The notes under the pieces are model-generated. The model ran no database searches. It saw nothing but the letters and a program-made list of their open reading frames with translations, and was not told the DNA's origin. From the NCBI RefSeq assembly GCF_900107735.1, contig NZ_FNQV01000010.1, forward strand, positions 1 to 64,000: a stretch of DNA of 64,000 nt. The letters are read 5' to 3'. The stretch comes from Bowdeniella nasicola (lineage in GTDB: Bacteria > Actinomycetota > Actinomycetes > Actinomycetales > Actinomycetaceae). A program made the translations under genes and the position numbers. Positions 8,873 to 20,434 of this stretch are shown here, one piece after another; position 1 is the stretch's first letter, and each line of letters starts with the position of its first letter.

Positions 8873-8876
<4 letters not shown>
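7941..8876 (-). CDS. Glycosyltransferase family 2
   Basis: A 311-residue GT-A fold enzyme. The N-terminus SVSVIVPSRGGAGRL is the nucleotide-sugar strand, GEVIARCDDDLVPAADY carries the metal-binding DDD, and YGWEDVDYGYRLFRAG is the ED acceptor-side motif of the galactosyltransferase-like C-terminal part. No membrane segment is evident, so it probably acts at the inner face of the membrane. Its start overlaps the end of the rmlC-rmlD fusion by four bases, making it the last gene of the rmlB-rmlCD operon. It may therefore be a rhamnosyltransferase, but sugar specificity cannot be read from the sequence. Confidence 0.85.
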
Positions 8877-12241
<3,365 letters not shown>

Positions 12242-12242
<1 letters not shown>

Positions 12243-12260
12243 GGACTTCGAGGAGTCCTA
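12242..12260. terminator. Short hairpin between convergent rmlA and ABC exporter genes
   Basis: AGGACT (about 12243-12248) and AGTCCT (about 12254-12259) form a six-base stem over the only 15 bases between the two stop codons. There is no T tract on either side. It may act as a weak bidirectional stop, but support is thin. Confidence 0.3.
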
Positions 12261-14051
12261 GGTCAATTCGCCGAGCTCAACCAGTCGACGGAATATCGGA
12301 TTGTTCTCGCGGAGCGACTCGAAACTTCCTTTAGCCACGACCTTGCCGGCGTCGAGGAGAACAATCTCATCACATGATCTGACTGTGGACAGACGATGAG
12401 CCACGACAATTGTCGTAACGTCTCCCCGAACCGTCTCCAGCGCTTGTGTGATGTCGTGCTCGATCTGGTTATCGAGGGCAGATGTTGCCTCGTCGAGGAA
12501 AAGGTACTTTGGATTTCGATATAGCGCCCGTGCGATACCAACGCGTTGCCGCTGGCCGCCCGACAGGAGCTGTCCACGCTCCCCAACCTCGGTCTCCTCT
12601 CCGTGCGGAAGCTCCGCGATAAGCGACTGTAAGGCAGCGGATTCAATCACCTGAGCGAACCGAGATTCGTCGTAGGGCACTCCCAAACAGATGTTCTCTC
12701 TAAGGGTCCCTTCAAAGATCATGACGTCCTGTGGCACCAAACTGATTTGCGAAAACCATCCAAACGGGTTGTCGTGGATACGCTGGCCTTCAACGAGAAC
12801 GTCCCCATGCGCGGGTTTCAGCAATCCTGTCAATACGTCTATCAGTGTGGTCTTGCCAGCTCCGGAAGTGCCCACGACCGCTACCGACGAGCCAAACGGG
12901 ATAGTGAAGTTGACATCGTCCAGTATGGGTCGATCAGTGTCCGGGTATCGGTATGAAACATGAGAGATTTCGATATCGCCCGGCTCTAGCGTGGTCAGGG
13001 AACTTGGCTGCTCAACCCATGTTTCATCTGCAAGATCTGCGTAGGCCTTCGACAGGATTCTCAAAGGCTCACGCCCGAGTCGAATCGAGTTCAGAGACGC
13101 CACGAGTCGATTGATTCCAGGAAGCACTCGCGTGCCTGCTGCGACGAATGTTCCGAGAAGTGCGATCGCTGGTTCAATCCCTGAACTGGCAACCGAAATT
13201 AGCGCAACTGCGGTAGCACCGACAATGAACACGACATCCAAGAGATACTTCGGCACTTCGGCATACATGCTCCCGCGGCGCCTCAGTCCCGCTTGTTCAA
13301 ACATTGCCGTGCGGTTGTCGGCAACGAAAGACCCCAGGAGAAGATTCATCCGAACATCGCGAAATCCTTGGAATCCCTTATACGTATAACCCGCGATGAT
13401 CAGGTCGAGTTCGGCTAACCGGAGCGAAACCTGGCGTGGGCCTCGTTGGGTCGCCCGCAGCATGAGCCAGGCTGCGCCACCAAAATAAACCATCGCAAAG
13501 AGTGCCGGTATGGGCATGAGAACCAGCAGCGCAATCATGATGAACGCCATCGAAATCACCTCGGTAACGACCGAGATTCCGCCTAGAACAACCAGGCCGA
13601 AGACCTGTTGCGGGAAGAGTGAAACCGCTCTCGAGATTTCTGGCAGGCTGCGTCTCTTGTGCTGCGAATACTCCGCCCCAAGATAGCGAACATACATATC
13701 ACTTGAGAGTTCCGCCTGCGAAGAATTAACCATACCGATAACCCACCAGCGGAAAGCAATGGTGGCCACCGCTCTGATGATGTAGATACCGATGAGTGAG
13801 CCAAGAAGCGCGACGAGGAGACGCTCTCGACTCGTAGTGGAGAAGATATCGCTGAGGCTTCCAAGGATCCCAAGAGAGATATCGGAACCGGAGATGAGAA
13901 GCATGAGGGGATACATCGCAAGGACGGCAACGATATCCAGCATTGCCACGCCGACGGACCCTGCGATCGCGAGCATCACACCACGGCGGGCCCGCTTGGA
14001 AAGCATGGGGACAACTTCTGCCCACACTCTCTTCAGTGCGATGGGATTCAT
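12258..14051 (-). CDS. ABC transporter, fused permease and ATPase (polysaccharide/oligosaccharide flippase type)
   Basis: A 597-residue half-transporter of the exporter type. The first 330 residues contain about six membrane helices. The ATPase follows with Walker A GTSGAGKTT, signature LSGGQRQRVGIARAL and Walker B KYLFLDEATSALD. The sequence style resembles PglK/MsbA-like lipid-linked sugar flippases, and there is no Wzx-type flippase in the locus. It ends the long minus-strand glycan operon, seven bases after the preceding glycosyltransferase stop. The likely role is moving lipid-linked repeat units across the membrane. This is inferred from context; drug or lipid export remains possible. 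Confidence 0.85.
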   Translation of the reverse strand: MNPIALKRVWAEVVPMLSKRARRGVMLAIAGSVGVAMLDIVAVLAMYPLMLLISGSDISLGILGSLSDIFSTTSRERLLVALLGSLIGIYIIRAVATIAFRWWVIGMVNSSQAELSSDMYVRYLGAEYSQHKRRSLPEISRAVSLFPQQVFGLVVLGGISVVTEVISMAFIMIALLVLMPIPALFAMVYFGGAAWLMLRATQRGPRQVSLRLAELDLIIAGYTYKGFQGFRDVRMNLLLGSFVADNRTAMFEQAGLRRRGSMYAEVPKYLLDVVFIVGATAVALISVASSGIEPAIALLGTFVAAGTRVLPGINRLVASLNSIRLGREPLRILSKAYADLADETWVEQPSSLTTLEPGDIEISHVSYRYPDTDRPILDDVNFTIPFGSSVAVVGTSGAGKTTLIDVLTGLLKPAHGDVLVEGQRIHDNPFGWFSQISLVPQDVMIFEGTLRENICLGVPYDESRFAQVIESAALQSLIAELPHGEETEVGERGQLLSGGQRQRVGIARALYRNPKYLFLDEATSALDNQIEHDITQALETVRGDVTTIVVAHRLSTVRSCDEIVLLDAGKVVAKGSFESLRENNPIFRRLVELGELT

Positions 14052-14057
14052 GGCGTC

Positions 14058-14948
14058 CTAACTCGTGCGGAGTGGATCAATGCGTGCAATTAGCGGTTTT
14101 GGGGGCCGTCCCATTATCCGATATCTCAGGTGGCCCCACGCAACGCCGAGCCTCCACCCTACGCTGCGGGCCGTGGCCTTACTGCCCATGTTCGTCCAGC
14201 TGATAAGCGCAGTCGGTAGCGAAGCCAGTGCGGCAAGGAGACTATGTCGGAAAGACACGAACCCGGGAGCAATCGAGTTTCGGTAACGACACCACAGCTG
14301 GATGGAGGTTCGTCCGTAGTGAAAGTACTGCAGCAAGGACGAGTGAGCATCGGGCCGTTGGACGTAATCGACCCAGGTAGCAGCATTGCCTAGCGGTATG
14401 CCTGCAAGCTGTGCACGGATACATAACTCCGCTTCATCGTGTCCACGAAAGAAAGACTCGTCGAACCCACCTATGGCTTCGAACACCCACCGTTTGGCCC
14501 CCAGCGTGTTGCCTGGAGCGTAGAAGAAGCCAAAGATCTGTGCAGTTTCGCTGGATGTTTCGATACCGACACCGGAGGCCAGATAACGTCGGCTAGCTCC
14601 TACAACCGGCCATTCGCAGAGAGCATCACGCATGTCCGCCACCCAGGTATCGGCCACTGCGTCGTCATCGTCGCAGAAAAGGATGAGTTGATTACGCGAA
14701 TGCTTGATCCCCGTATTTCGTGCGTGGTTGATTCCTTGCCTGGCAACAGCTGGCACCGTACGGATTCTCGGGTCCTTTTTCGCGAGTTCCTCTACGACAT
14801 GCACTGTGTCATCAGTGGACCGATTATTTGCCACAATGATCTCGTCACCATCGAGAAGCTGAGGGATCAATCTTCCTAGCTGCGTTGCGATGGTGGCGGC
14901 ACCATTGTAGGTGGGGATGACTATGGAGACTGCCGTGTTTTCACTCAT
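14058..14948 (-). CDS. Glycosyltransferase family 2
   Basis: A 296-residue GT-A glycosyltransferase. SIVIPTYNGAATI opens the nucleotide-sugar domain, DDEIIVANN-type context appears as GDEIIVANNRSTDD, and LILFCDDDDAV is the metal-binding DxD region. GGFDESFFRGHDEAELCIRA is the acceptor-side ED motif. A hydrophobic stretch near residues 235-255 may be a C-terminal membrane anchor. Its start overlaps the end of the 768-residue double glycosyltransferase by eight bases. Sugar specificity is not readable. Confidence 0.85.
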   Translation of the reverse strand: MSENTAVSIVIPTYNGAATIATQLGRLIPQLLDGDEIIVANNRSTDDTVHVVEELAKKDPRIRTVPAVARQGINHARNTGIKHSRNQLILFCDDDDAVADTWVADMRDALCEWPVVGASRRYLASGVGIETSSETAQIFGFFYAPGNTLGAKRWVFEAIGGFDESFFRGHDEAELCIRAQLAGIPLGNAATWVDYVQRPDAHSSLLQYFHYGRTSIQLWCRYRNSIAPGFVSFRHSLLAALASLPTALISWTNMGSKATARSVGWRLGVAWGHLRYRIMGRPPKPLIARIDPLRTS

Positions 14949-17247
14949 TATTAGGCACCTCTGTCGGCTGATATGGCGCTGGTAGGCCCCTGCGGAAGCT
15001 AGCGAAACCGAACGTTTGCGATGCTTCGGCGGCGGCCTTAGCTGCGCGGAGTTCTGCTTCCTGGCTTGCGCGAATGCCGCTCACTACCAACTTGGCAAAT
15101 TCAGGTGCGTTGTCGGTAACGCCCCAGAACCAGTTGTCACCAGGGATTCCCTCGGATCCGACCGTTGTACTGACCACAGGGACACCGCGAACGAGTGCTT
15201 CGATTGTCTTGTACTTCACGCCGGCTCCGGTCCGAAGCGGCACAATCACAATCGCGGTTTCTCGATAGAGATCATCGAGGTTTTCACGGAAACCGAGCAG
15301 TTCGATTCCTGCAGCGTCCATCCGGTCTACGAAGTCGTCGCGAAGACCCCCGCCTGCGACAACTACCTCGATATCTGGCAATTCCCGACGAACCAGTGGG
15401 AGGACTTCGTCGGCGAACCAATACATTGCCTCCTCGTTCGCCCACCTAGCCATGAACCCCACAAAGGTCACTCGGTGGGCGATCTTCTCTCTCCGATCGA
15501 GGAGCTCGCCACGGATCAGTGGCGGAACAATAGAAACCTCCGCACCCTGTGCAACGCGAGGTAAGAGATCACGATCCTTCTCACTCAACACAATGACGTG
15601 ATCTGCCCACTTCATCACCAGATACTCGCTGGCCTGAGTGAGCCGGGCGCGAATCTTCCACACTAGCGAAGTGAGAGCATCCTTAGCCTCCTTGGCCTGG
15701 CGGATGAAGCGCTGTGACAAGACGTCGTGGAGGGTGACCGTGATTGGCGCGGCTGGGTTAATACGCCGCAGCCACGGGATCAGGGCTGCCTGCTCCTGCC
15801 ACTGGATGTCGATGACGGTTGCTGCAGCAATATGGGTACGCAATTTGGCAAGGTCCTTGGGCGCAAGCCCCGGCCGCCAACCAATCATCTTCCCAAGCAG
15901 CTGCAGGACTGCCGATTCCTTCCGTCTCACGAGAACGTTACGACCACGGGTTCCGCGAGCAAGGGATCTCTCATTAGCTGGCCCAAATGCGCTGAGCATC
16001 GTGAGATCGTAGCGCTCGGATATTGCCGAGGCGATATCGAAGACTAAGGTCTCGCCTGCGGACTCACGCCCATTGGTCGAGGGAATCATGGGGGTGATCA
16101 TGACGGCTTTCAGTTTCCCGTCACGTGCGACTGGAGCTTCTCGCGCGGTGGCGCTGTCCAGCCCCGCGGCCATCGATTCGCGCCAGGAATCCCAGTTCGG
16201 GTGGCTGCTGAGCTTCGTTTGGATGTCCTCGGAGGCCGAAGCGAGCTCGGCTTGCGACAACTGGACGAGGAATTCGGCCGCATTGGCGATCAGGTCGTCA
16301 TCGAGGTCGAGTAGCCAGCCACTTTGTCCGAGCACGGTCTCGAGGCCGCCGATGCGCGTCGCCAACACCGGTAATCCGTGTGCGAGCGCGTCCGTGACAA
16401 CGACGCCACCACCACTACCCCGGGTGAATTCGATGAGGAGATCGTGGGGTAGATACTCGGCTGATAGTCCCTCTGAACTGAGGGTTCCCAGGTGTCGGAC
16501 CGACGCCGGTAGTTCAGGTGGGGCATCGCCAACTAGCGTGAGGGAGATCTTCCGACTCTTTCGAGCTTGCTCGACTGCCGCAATCACATCCGGGACACCC
16601 TTACGCCGCCAATCGCGGGCGACGACCAGGGCTTTGAGATCCTCTCCGTGTTCATTCTTGGCGTCGCCCTTGCTACGCGATGGGGAGATTCCTGGACCAA
16701 ACGGCGCGACTGTGATGGTATCTGGGATAACACCTGCGTCGTTGATGAGTGCTTCTTTCGACCATTGCGACGCGACGACGTACGAGTCAGTACGGCGTGA
16801 ACTGAGCTTGTCGACAAGTCGGCCCTGGACCGCGCTTATTGCTGCAATATCACCGTTCTGAAAATACGACGTTTGCATCGAAGCAAAAGACGCATCCGTT
16901 ATTTGGATGACCGGAATGCTCTCGGGCAGCCGAAGGATATCTGTCGAGGCTGCGATCGCGACGATCACATCAAGCCGATCTTCCGTCCTCGCGAGTCGGC
17001 GGAGTTCGTTAGCAACTGCGCTGCTTCGTCTAAGCGACGTCGACAGAGCGTGTCGGACTAGGTAGGTCTTACCGAACGCTCCGGAAAGCTTTGCGGCGGC
17101 CCGATCGAGAATCGAGACTCCAGGGTCCTGTGGGTCGATGAGCACGACTTCGCCGAGGCTTTGGAGTTCACGCATGATGGGCTGGACGACCCCAGACCAC
17201 GCTGCCGGGTCATTGACATCCCAGCCGGAAACGACACCGATTCTCAT
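14941..17247 (-). CDS. Tandem GT4-GT4 glycosyltransferase
   Basis: A 768-residue protein with two complete GT-B (GT4-like) units. The first spans about residues 1-390 (MRIGVVSGWDVNDPAAWSG, and donor-site GGGVVVTDALAHGLPVLATR). The second spans about 405-768 (MITPMIPSTNGRESAGETL, and donor-site AGVKYKTIEALVRGVPVVST). ATG 17247 starts seven bases after the preceding stop; the open frame extends upstream only into the neighbouring gene. It could add two sugars in a row. It sits mid-operon between another tandem GT4-GT4 gene and a GT2 gene. Confidence 0.85.
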   Translation of the reverse strand: MRIGVVSGWDVNDPAAWSGVVQPIMRELQSLGEVVLIDPQDPGVSILDRAAAKLSGAFGKTYLVRHALSTSLRRSSAVANELRRLARTEDRLDVIVAIAASTDILRLPESIPVIQITDASFASMQTSYFQNGDIAAISAVQGRLVDKLSSRRTDSYVVASQWSKEALINDAGVIPDTITVAPFGPGISPSRSKGDAKNEHGEDLKALVVARDWRRKGVPDVIAAVEQARKSRKISLTLVGDAPPELPASVRHLGTLSSEGLSAEYLPHDLLIEFTRGSGGGVVVTDALAHGLPVLATRIGGLETVLGQSGWLLDLDDDLIANAAEFLVQLSQAELASASEDIQTKLSSHPNWDSWRESMAAGLDSATAREAPVARDGKLKAVMITPMIPSTNGRESAGETLVFDIASAISERYDLTMLSAFGPANERSLARGTRGRNVLVRRKESAVLQLLGKMIGWRPGLAPKDLAKLRTHIAAATVIDIQWQEQAALIPWLRRINPAAPITVTLHDVLSQRFIRQAKEAKDALTSLVWKIRARLTQASEYLVMKWADHVIVLSEKDRDLLPRVAQGAEVSIVPPLIRGELLDRREKIAHRVTFVGFMARWANEEAMYWFADEVLPLVRRELPDIEVVVAGGGLRDDFVDRMDAAGIELLGFRENLDDLYRETAIVIVPLRTGAGVKYKTIEALVRGVPVVSTTVGSEGIPGDNWFWGVTDNAPEFAKLVVSGIRASQEAELRAAKAAAEASQTFGFASFRRGLPAPYQPTEVPNNE

Positions 17248-17254
17248 ACGATTC

Positions 17255-19378
17255 CTAGTCAAGTTCGCGCACCGCCTGATGAATTTCTTGCGCGAAACGC
17301 TCTTCCGAGAAGTGCGCGGCATGCTCTCGAATGGCCTCCGCATTCCACGTCACCTGCTCAGCTCGTTCGATGGCCCGCACGATGTCATGTGGATCTGGGC
17401 TCTCACAGTAGACACCATTGACCCCCTCAGCAATGGAATCCAGGAAGCCTCCCTCTCGCAGCGCAATAGTGGGCTTGCCCCAGGCTGAAGCTTCCAAAGG
17501 AGTGATACCGAAATCTTCGTGAGATACGGTAACGAGCGCTCCACAGTGCGCGTATGCCCACCGCAGTTGAGCGTCGGTGAGATCCTTCGCCAGGAACCCG
17601 ACTCCGTCCACCATGCTCCGAATTCGCGACTCTTCGGGGCCTGATCCCACCACCACAATCTGCTTGCCTGCAAGCTTCGCTGCCGTGACAACCTTGTCGA
17701 CGTTCTTGTATGGCATGAGGCGGGAGACCACCAAAAGATAGCCGTCGGCGACGTGTTCGCTGACGCCGGGAATGGGATCCTGGGTGCCCGATGTATCAAC
17801 CGAATGCGGCGGGAAAATCAGTCCAACATCTTCTTTGTCATAGACCTGCGCGATTCTCTCGCGCACAACAGTCGAATTACCGACGTAGCTCCCGTGCTTG
17901 GCTGCAGCTCGCTGATCCCACCAGGTCAGCGCGGGCGTGAGGAATCTGAGGATTGTTGCTTTTAGTCCGCGTTCATCACCCAGATAATCCTGCGGTAGGT
18001 ACAGCCATCTGGCCGGTGTGTGGCAATAGATGAGAGCTTTGCCGTCATATCGGAAGCCGTGCGCCCAGCCAGAGGACGATACAACTGCGTGAGCTTCCCG
18101 CACTCGCATCGCCGAGGCCGCAAAAGCCAAGAATGGCAGTGCCAGTCGATGATCACGCCGGAATAGCCCAATGCGGTTCAGCGGCGAGGTCACGATCGTG
18201 GCTTGTCGAAATTCCGGGAACGTTGTCTCCGGGTTGTAAAGCGTCGTGTAGATCGTCGCATCCGGGTACATCCGATGAAAAGCCAAGACAACGCGTTCTG
18301 CCCCGCCCCTTTGGGTGAGGTAGTCGTGCGCGATCGCTACTGGCTTAGGCCCGGATTCAGCCTCGAGGCTGGCCACCACGTTAGCGATTCGGCGCCGGCC
18401 AGCGTCTGGGGAGAAGTACTCCGACCAGCGACGAATACCCTCAGAGCTCATGCTCTCGCTCGAAGTTGCAGTGACGTGTGCGATTGCGCCGGCGAGGGCG
18501 TGGCTGTCAGCGGCGGGAACGATCGCGGCAGCTGCGCTCCCGGCCACTTCCGGCAGAGCTCCTCGATCACTGGTGATGACTGGAATGCCGGCAGACATTG
18601 CTTCAGCTATGACCAGGCCGAAGGACTCGCTCACGAGAGAGGGGACGACGAGGCAATCAATGGATTCGAAGAAGACTTCTCGGGACACCCACCCTAGCTG
18701 CTCGACTGCTACTGGTGTGGCCGCGAGCGCCGCACCAATCTCGGCTGCCTCTGCTTTGTCGACGAACCGAGAATCCCCCGCGATCACGAGTTCGAACTGG
18801 TCCGGGTTCTCAGCCTGCAGTTCCTCCATCGCGTCGAGGAGGGTGAGGATGCCTTTGTCCTTGGAGATGCGGCCAAGGAATCCGATTCGTGTACGGGCAC
18901 CGATTGCTGGATTGTTCTTGACTTTGACCTGGTCGACCCAGTTATGGAGCACTTCAGTTCCGGGCATTCGTTCCTGCATAGCAGCGGATGGAACAAAGAC
19001 TCGCATAGCGCCAAGCTTGCTGAGAGCAAAGGCGACTGATTGGGCGCCCGATGCTTCTTGGTGGTAGTGGACGATTCGGCGTGGGAGCCCCGCCGTTGCG
19101 AGCGCAGGCAGGAGTCCATTGGCCCAAAGGATCCGAGAGCGGCGGCGGGCTACCTCCTGCCGCAGGTTTCGCGCGTATGCCGCGCGTCCGCTGCCGGGAA
19201 CTGGTTGCACTTTGAAGCCGCGGTCCGCAGCTGTCCGAACAACCTCATCCGGGCAGGCAGGAGCAACCACCCGTACAGGTACGTCGAGCGCTCGGAGTGC
19301 CTCGGCAATGTTGAGCAGCATGACCTCACCACCGCCGATCTCGCCCTGGTTTGCGAGCAGATCAATGGTTAGCGTCAT
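17255..19378 (-). CDS. Tandem GT4-GT4 glycosyltransferase
   Basis: A 707-residue protein with two GT-B units. Residues 1 to about 345 start TIDLLANQGEIGGGEVMLLN and have the donor site SFGLVIAEAMSAGIPVITS. From about residue 348 a second unit begins with AIAHDYLTQRGGAERVV, a start typical of mannosyl- and related GT4 enzymes, and has donor site DFGITPLEASAWGKPTIALR. Both E-x7-E-like donor loops look intact. Its start codon overlaps the stop of its upstream neighbour. It is the second double glycosyltransferase in a row in this operon. Confidence 0.86.
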   Translation of the reverse strand: MTLTIDLLANQGEIGGGEVMLLNIAEALRALDVPVRVVAPACPDEVVRTAADRGFKVQPVPGSGRAAYARNLRQEVARRRSRILWANGLLPALATAGLPRRIVHYHQEASGAQSVAFALSKLGAMRVFVPSAAMQERMPGTEVLHNWVDQVKVKNNPAIGARTRIGFLGRISKDKGILTLLDAMEELQAENPDQFELVIAGDSRFVDKAEAAEIGAALAATPVAVEQLGWVSREVFFESIDCLVVPSLVSESFGLVIAEAMSAGIPVITSDRGALPEVAGSAAAAIVPAADSHALAGAIAHVTATSSESMSSEGIRRWSEYFSPDAGRRRIANVVASLEAESGPKPVAIAHDYLTQRGGAERVVLAFHRMYPDATIYTTLYNPETTFPEFRQATIVTSPLNRIGLFRRDHRLALPFLAFAASAMRVREAHAVVSSSGWAHGFRYDGKALIYCHTPARWLYLPQDYLGDERGLKATILRFLTPALTWWDQRAAAKHGSYVGNSTVVRERIAQVYDKEDVGLIFPPHSVDTSGTQDPIPGVSEHVADGYLLVVSRLMPYKNVDKVVTAAKLAGKQIVVVGSGPEESRIRSMVDGVGFLAKDLTDAQLRWAYAHCGALVTVSHEDFGITPLEASAWGKPTIALREGGFLDSIAEGVNGVYCESPDPHDIVRAIERAEQVTWNAEAIREHAAHFSEERFAQEIHQAVRELD

Positions 19379-20430
19379 ACAGAATCCCCTCGATATACGC
19401 GTCCTATTGCCGCTGTCAGGCTTTCAACCGACGCCAATGGGTTTGCTGCCGGTCGTGCGCCACCCCGCGCGACCGCGGAGACGATCGCTGTTGGGCTCAA
19501 ATCATCGAGAAGGTCCGCTTCGTCGAAGATCTCACCGTTTCCTCCCACTCGGCTTGCGACGACCGGCACGTCACACGCACGGGCATCGAGCAGTGCATAC
19601 GACAGGTTCTCCCACGCGGAGAGCTGCACGAGCATGTCATGTCTCCTCATCGCTTCCTGGGCCTCGACATGACCCGGAAAGGTGACGGACTGCTGGAGCG
19701 ATAGCTCATCCACAATCGCATCGAGGTTGTCACGTTCGGGGCCTTCGCCAGCGATCGTGAGATGTGCTCGCGGGTCCCGCCGCAAGATCTCGGGCATCGC
19801 GCGAAGAAGGTACTGAATGTTCTTTTCGGGAGCTAACCTCGCAAGGCTGAGGATGCGGATTCCCTGTCCTAACGTGTGACGCTTCAATCCCGGATCGCTG
19901 GTTTTCGCCACGCCATTCGCGATGACAGTGACATCACCGGCACCCCATTTTTCTTTCATGAGGTGGGCAGTCGATTGGGATACCGCGATTACGTGATCGG
20001 TCCGCTTCAATCGGTATCGGTGCACGTTCTGCTTGACCCGTGCGACGTTCTTCGACGATGCGTAGAGGGTGTCATCGGCGGCGATCCCATGCTCTGTTGT
20101 TGCTGTGATGGCACCGAAAGTGTGGGTCAAGGTAGCTGCCACGATATCTGCGTAGGCCAAGTGCGTGTGGATGACGGCAGGGCGCAATAGCTCGACCACC
20201 CGGGCGAGAGTCCGCCTAGAGTGCCACAGTCCTGCTTCCGGACCGAAGTCTCCCTCGACCACCGCACCACCGAGAGCTCGAATCCTTGCCGGCAAGTCTC
20301 CGGGAGGCGAGAGGACGACGATCCTAAAGCCCGGAATCCCGTGCGCCACCACATCCAAGACATGACGAGCTACGCCCCCGAGATTGGCTACGGGGACCAC
20401 CCATAAGGCAAGCGGCGGCACGTCGGTCAT
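19375..20430 (-). CDS. Glycosyltransferase family 4
   Basis: A 351-residue single-unit GT-B enzyme. The N-terminus is PLALWVVPVANLGGVARHVLD with the GG loop. IHTHLAYADIVAA follows the first domain core, and ILSLARLAPEKNIQYLLRAM starts the donor domain. The donor loop is WENLSYALLDARACDVPVVAS, in which Ala replaces the second Glu of the usual E-x7-E. ATG 20430 lies four bases after the stop of the nonulosonate synthase; a longer open frame upstream is antisense-like noise over that gene. Confidence 0.85.
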   Translation of the reverse strand: MTDVPPLALWVVPVANLGGVARHVLDVVAHGIPGFRIVVLSPPGDLPARIRALGGAVVEGDFGPEAGLWHSRRTLARVVELLRPAVIHTHLAYADIVAATLTHTFGAITATTEHGIAADDTLYASSKNVARVKQNVHRYRLKRTDHVIAVSQSTAHLMKEKWGAGDVTVIANGVAKTSDPGLKRHTLGQGIRILSLARLAPEKNIQYLLRAMPEILRRDPRAHLTIAGEGPERDNLDAIVDELSLQQSVTFPGHVEAQEAMRRHDMLVQLSAWENLSYALLDARACDVPVVASRVGGNGEIFDEADLLDDLSPTAIVSAVARGGARPAANPLASVESLTAAIGRVYRGDSV

Positions 20431-20434
20431 GGAA

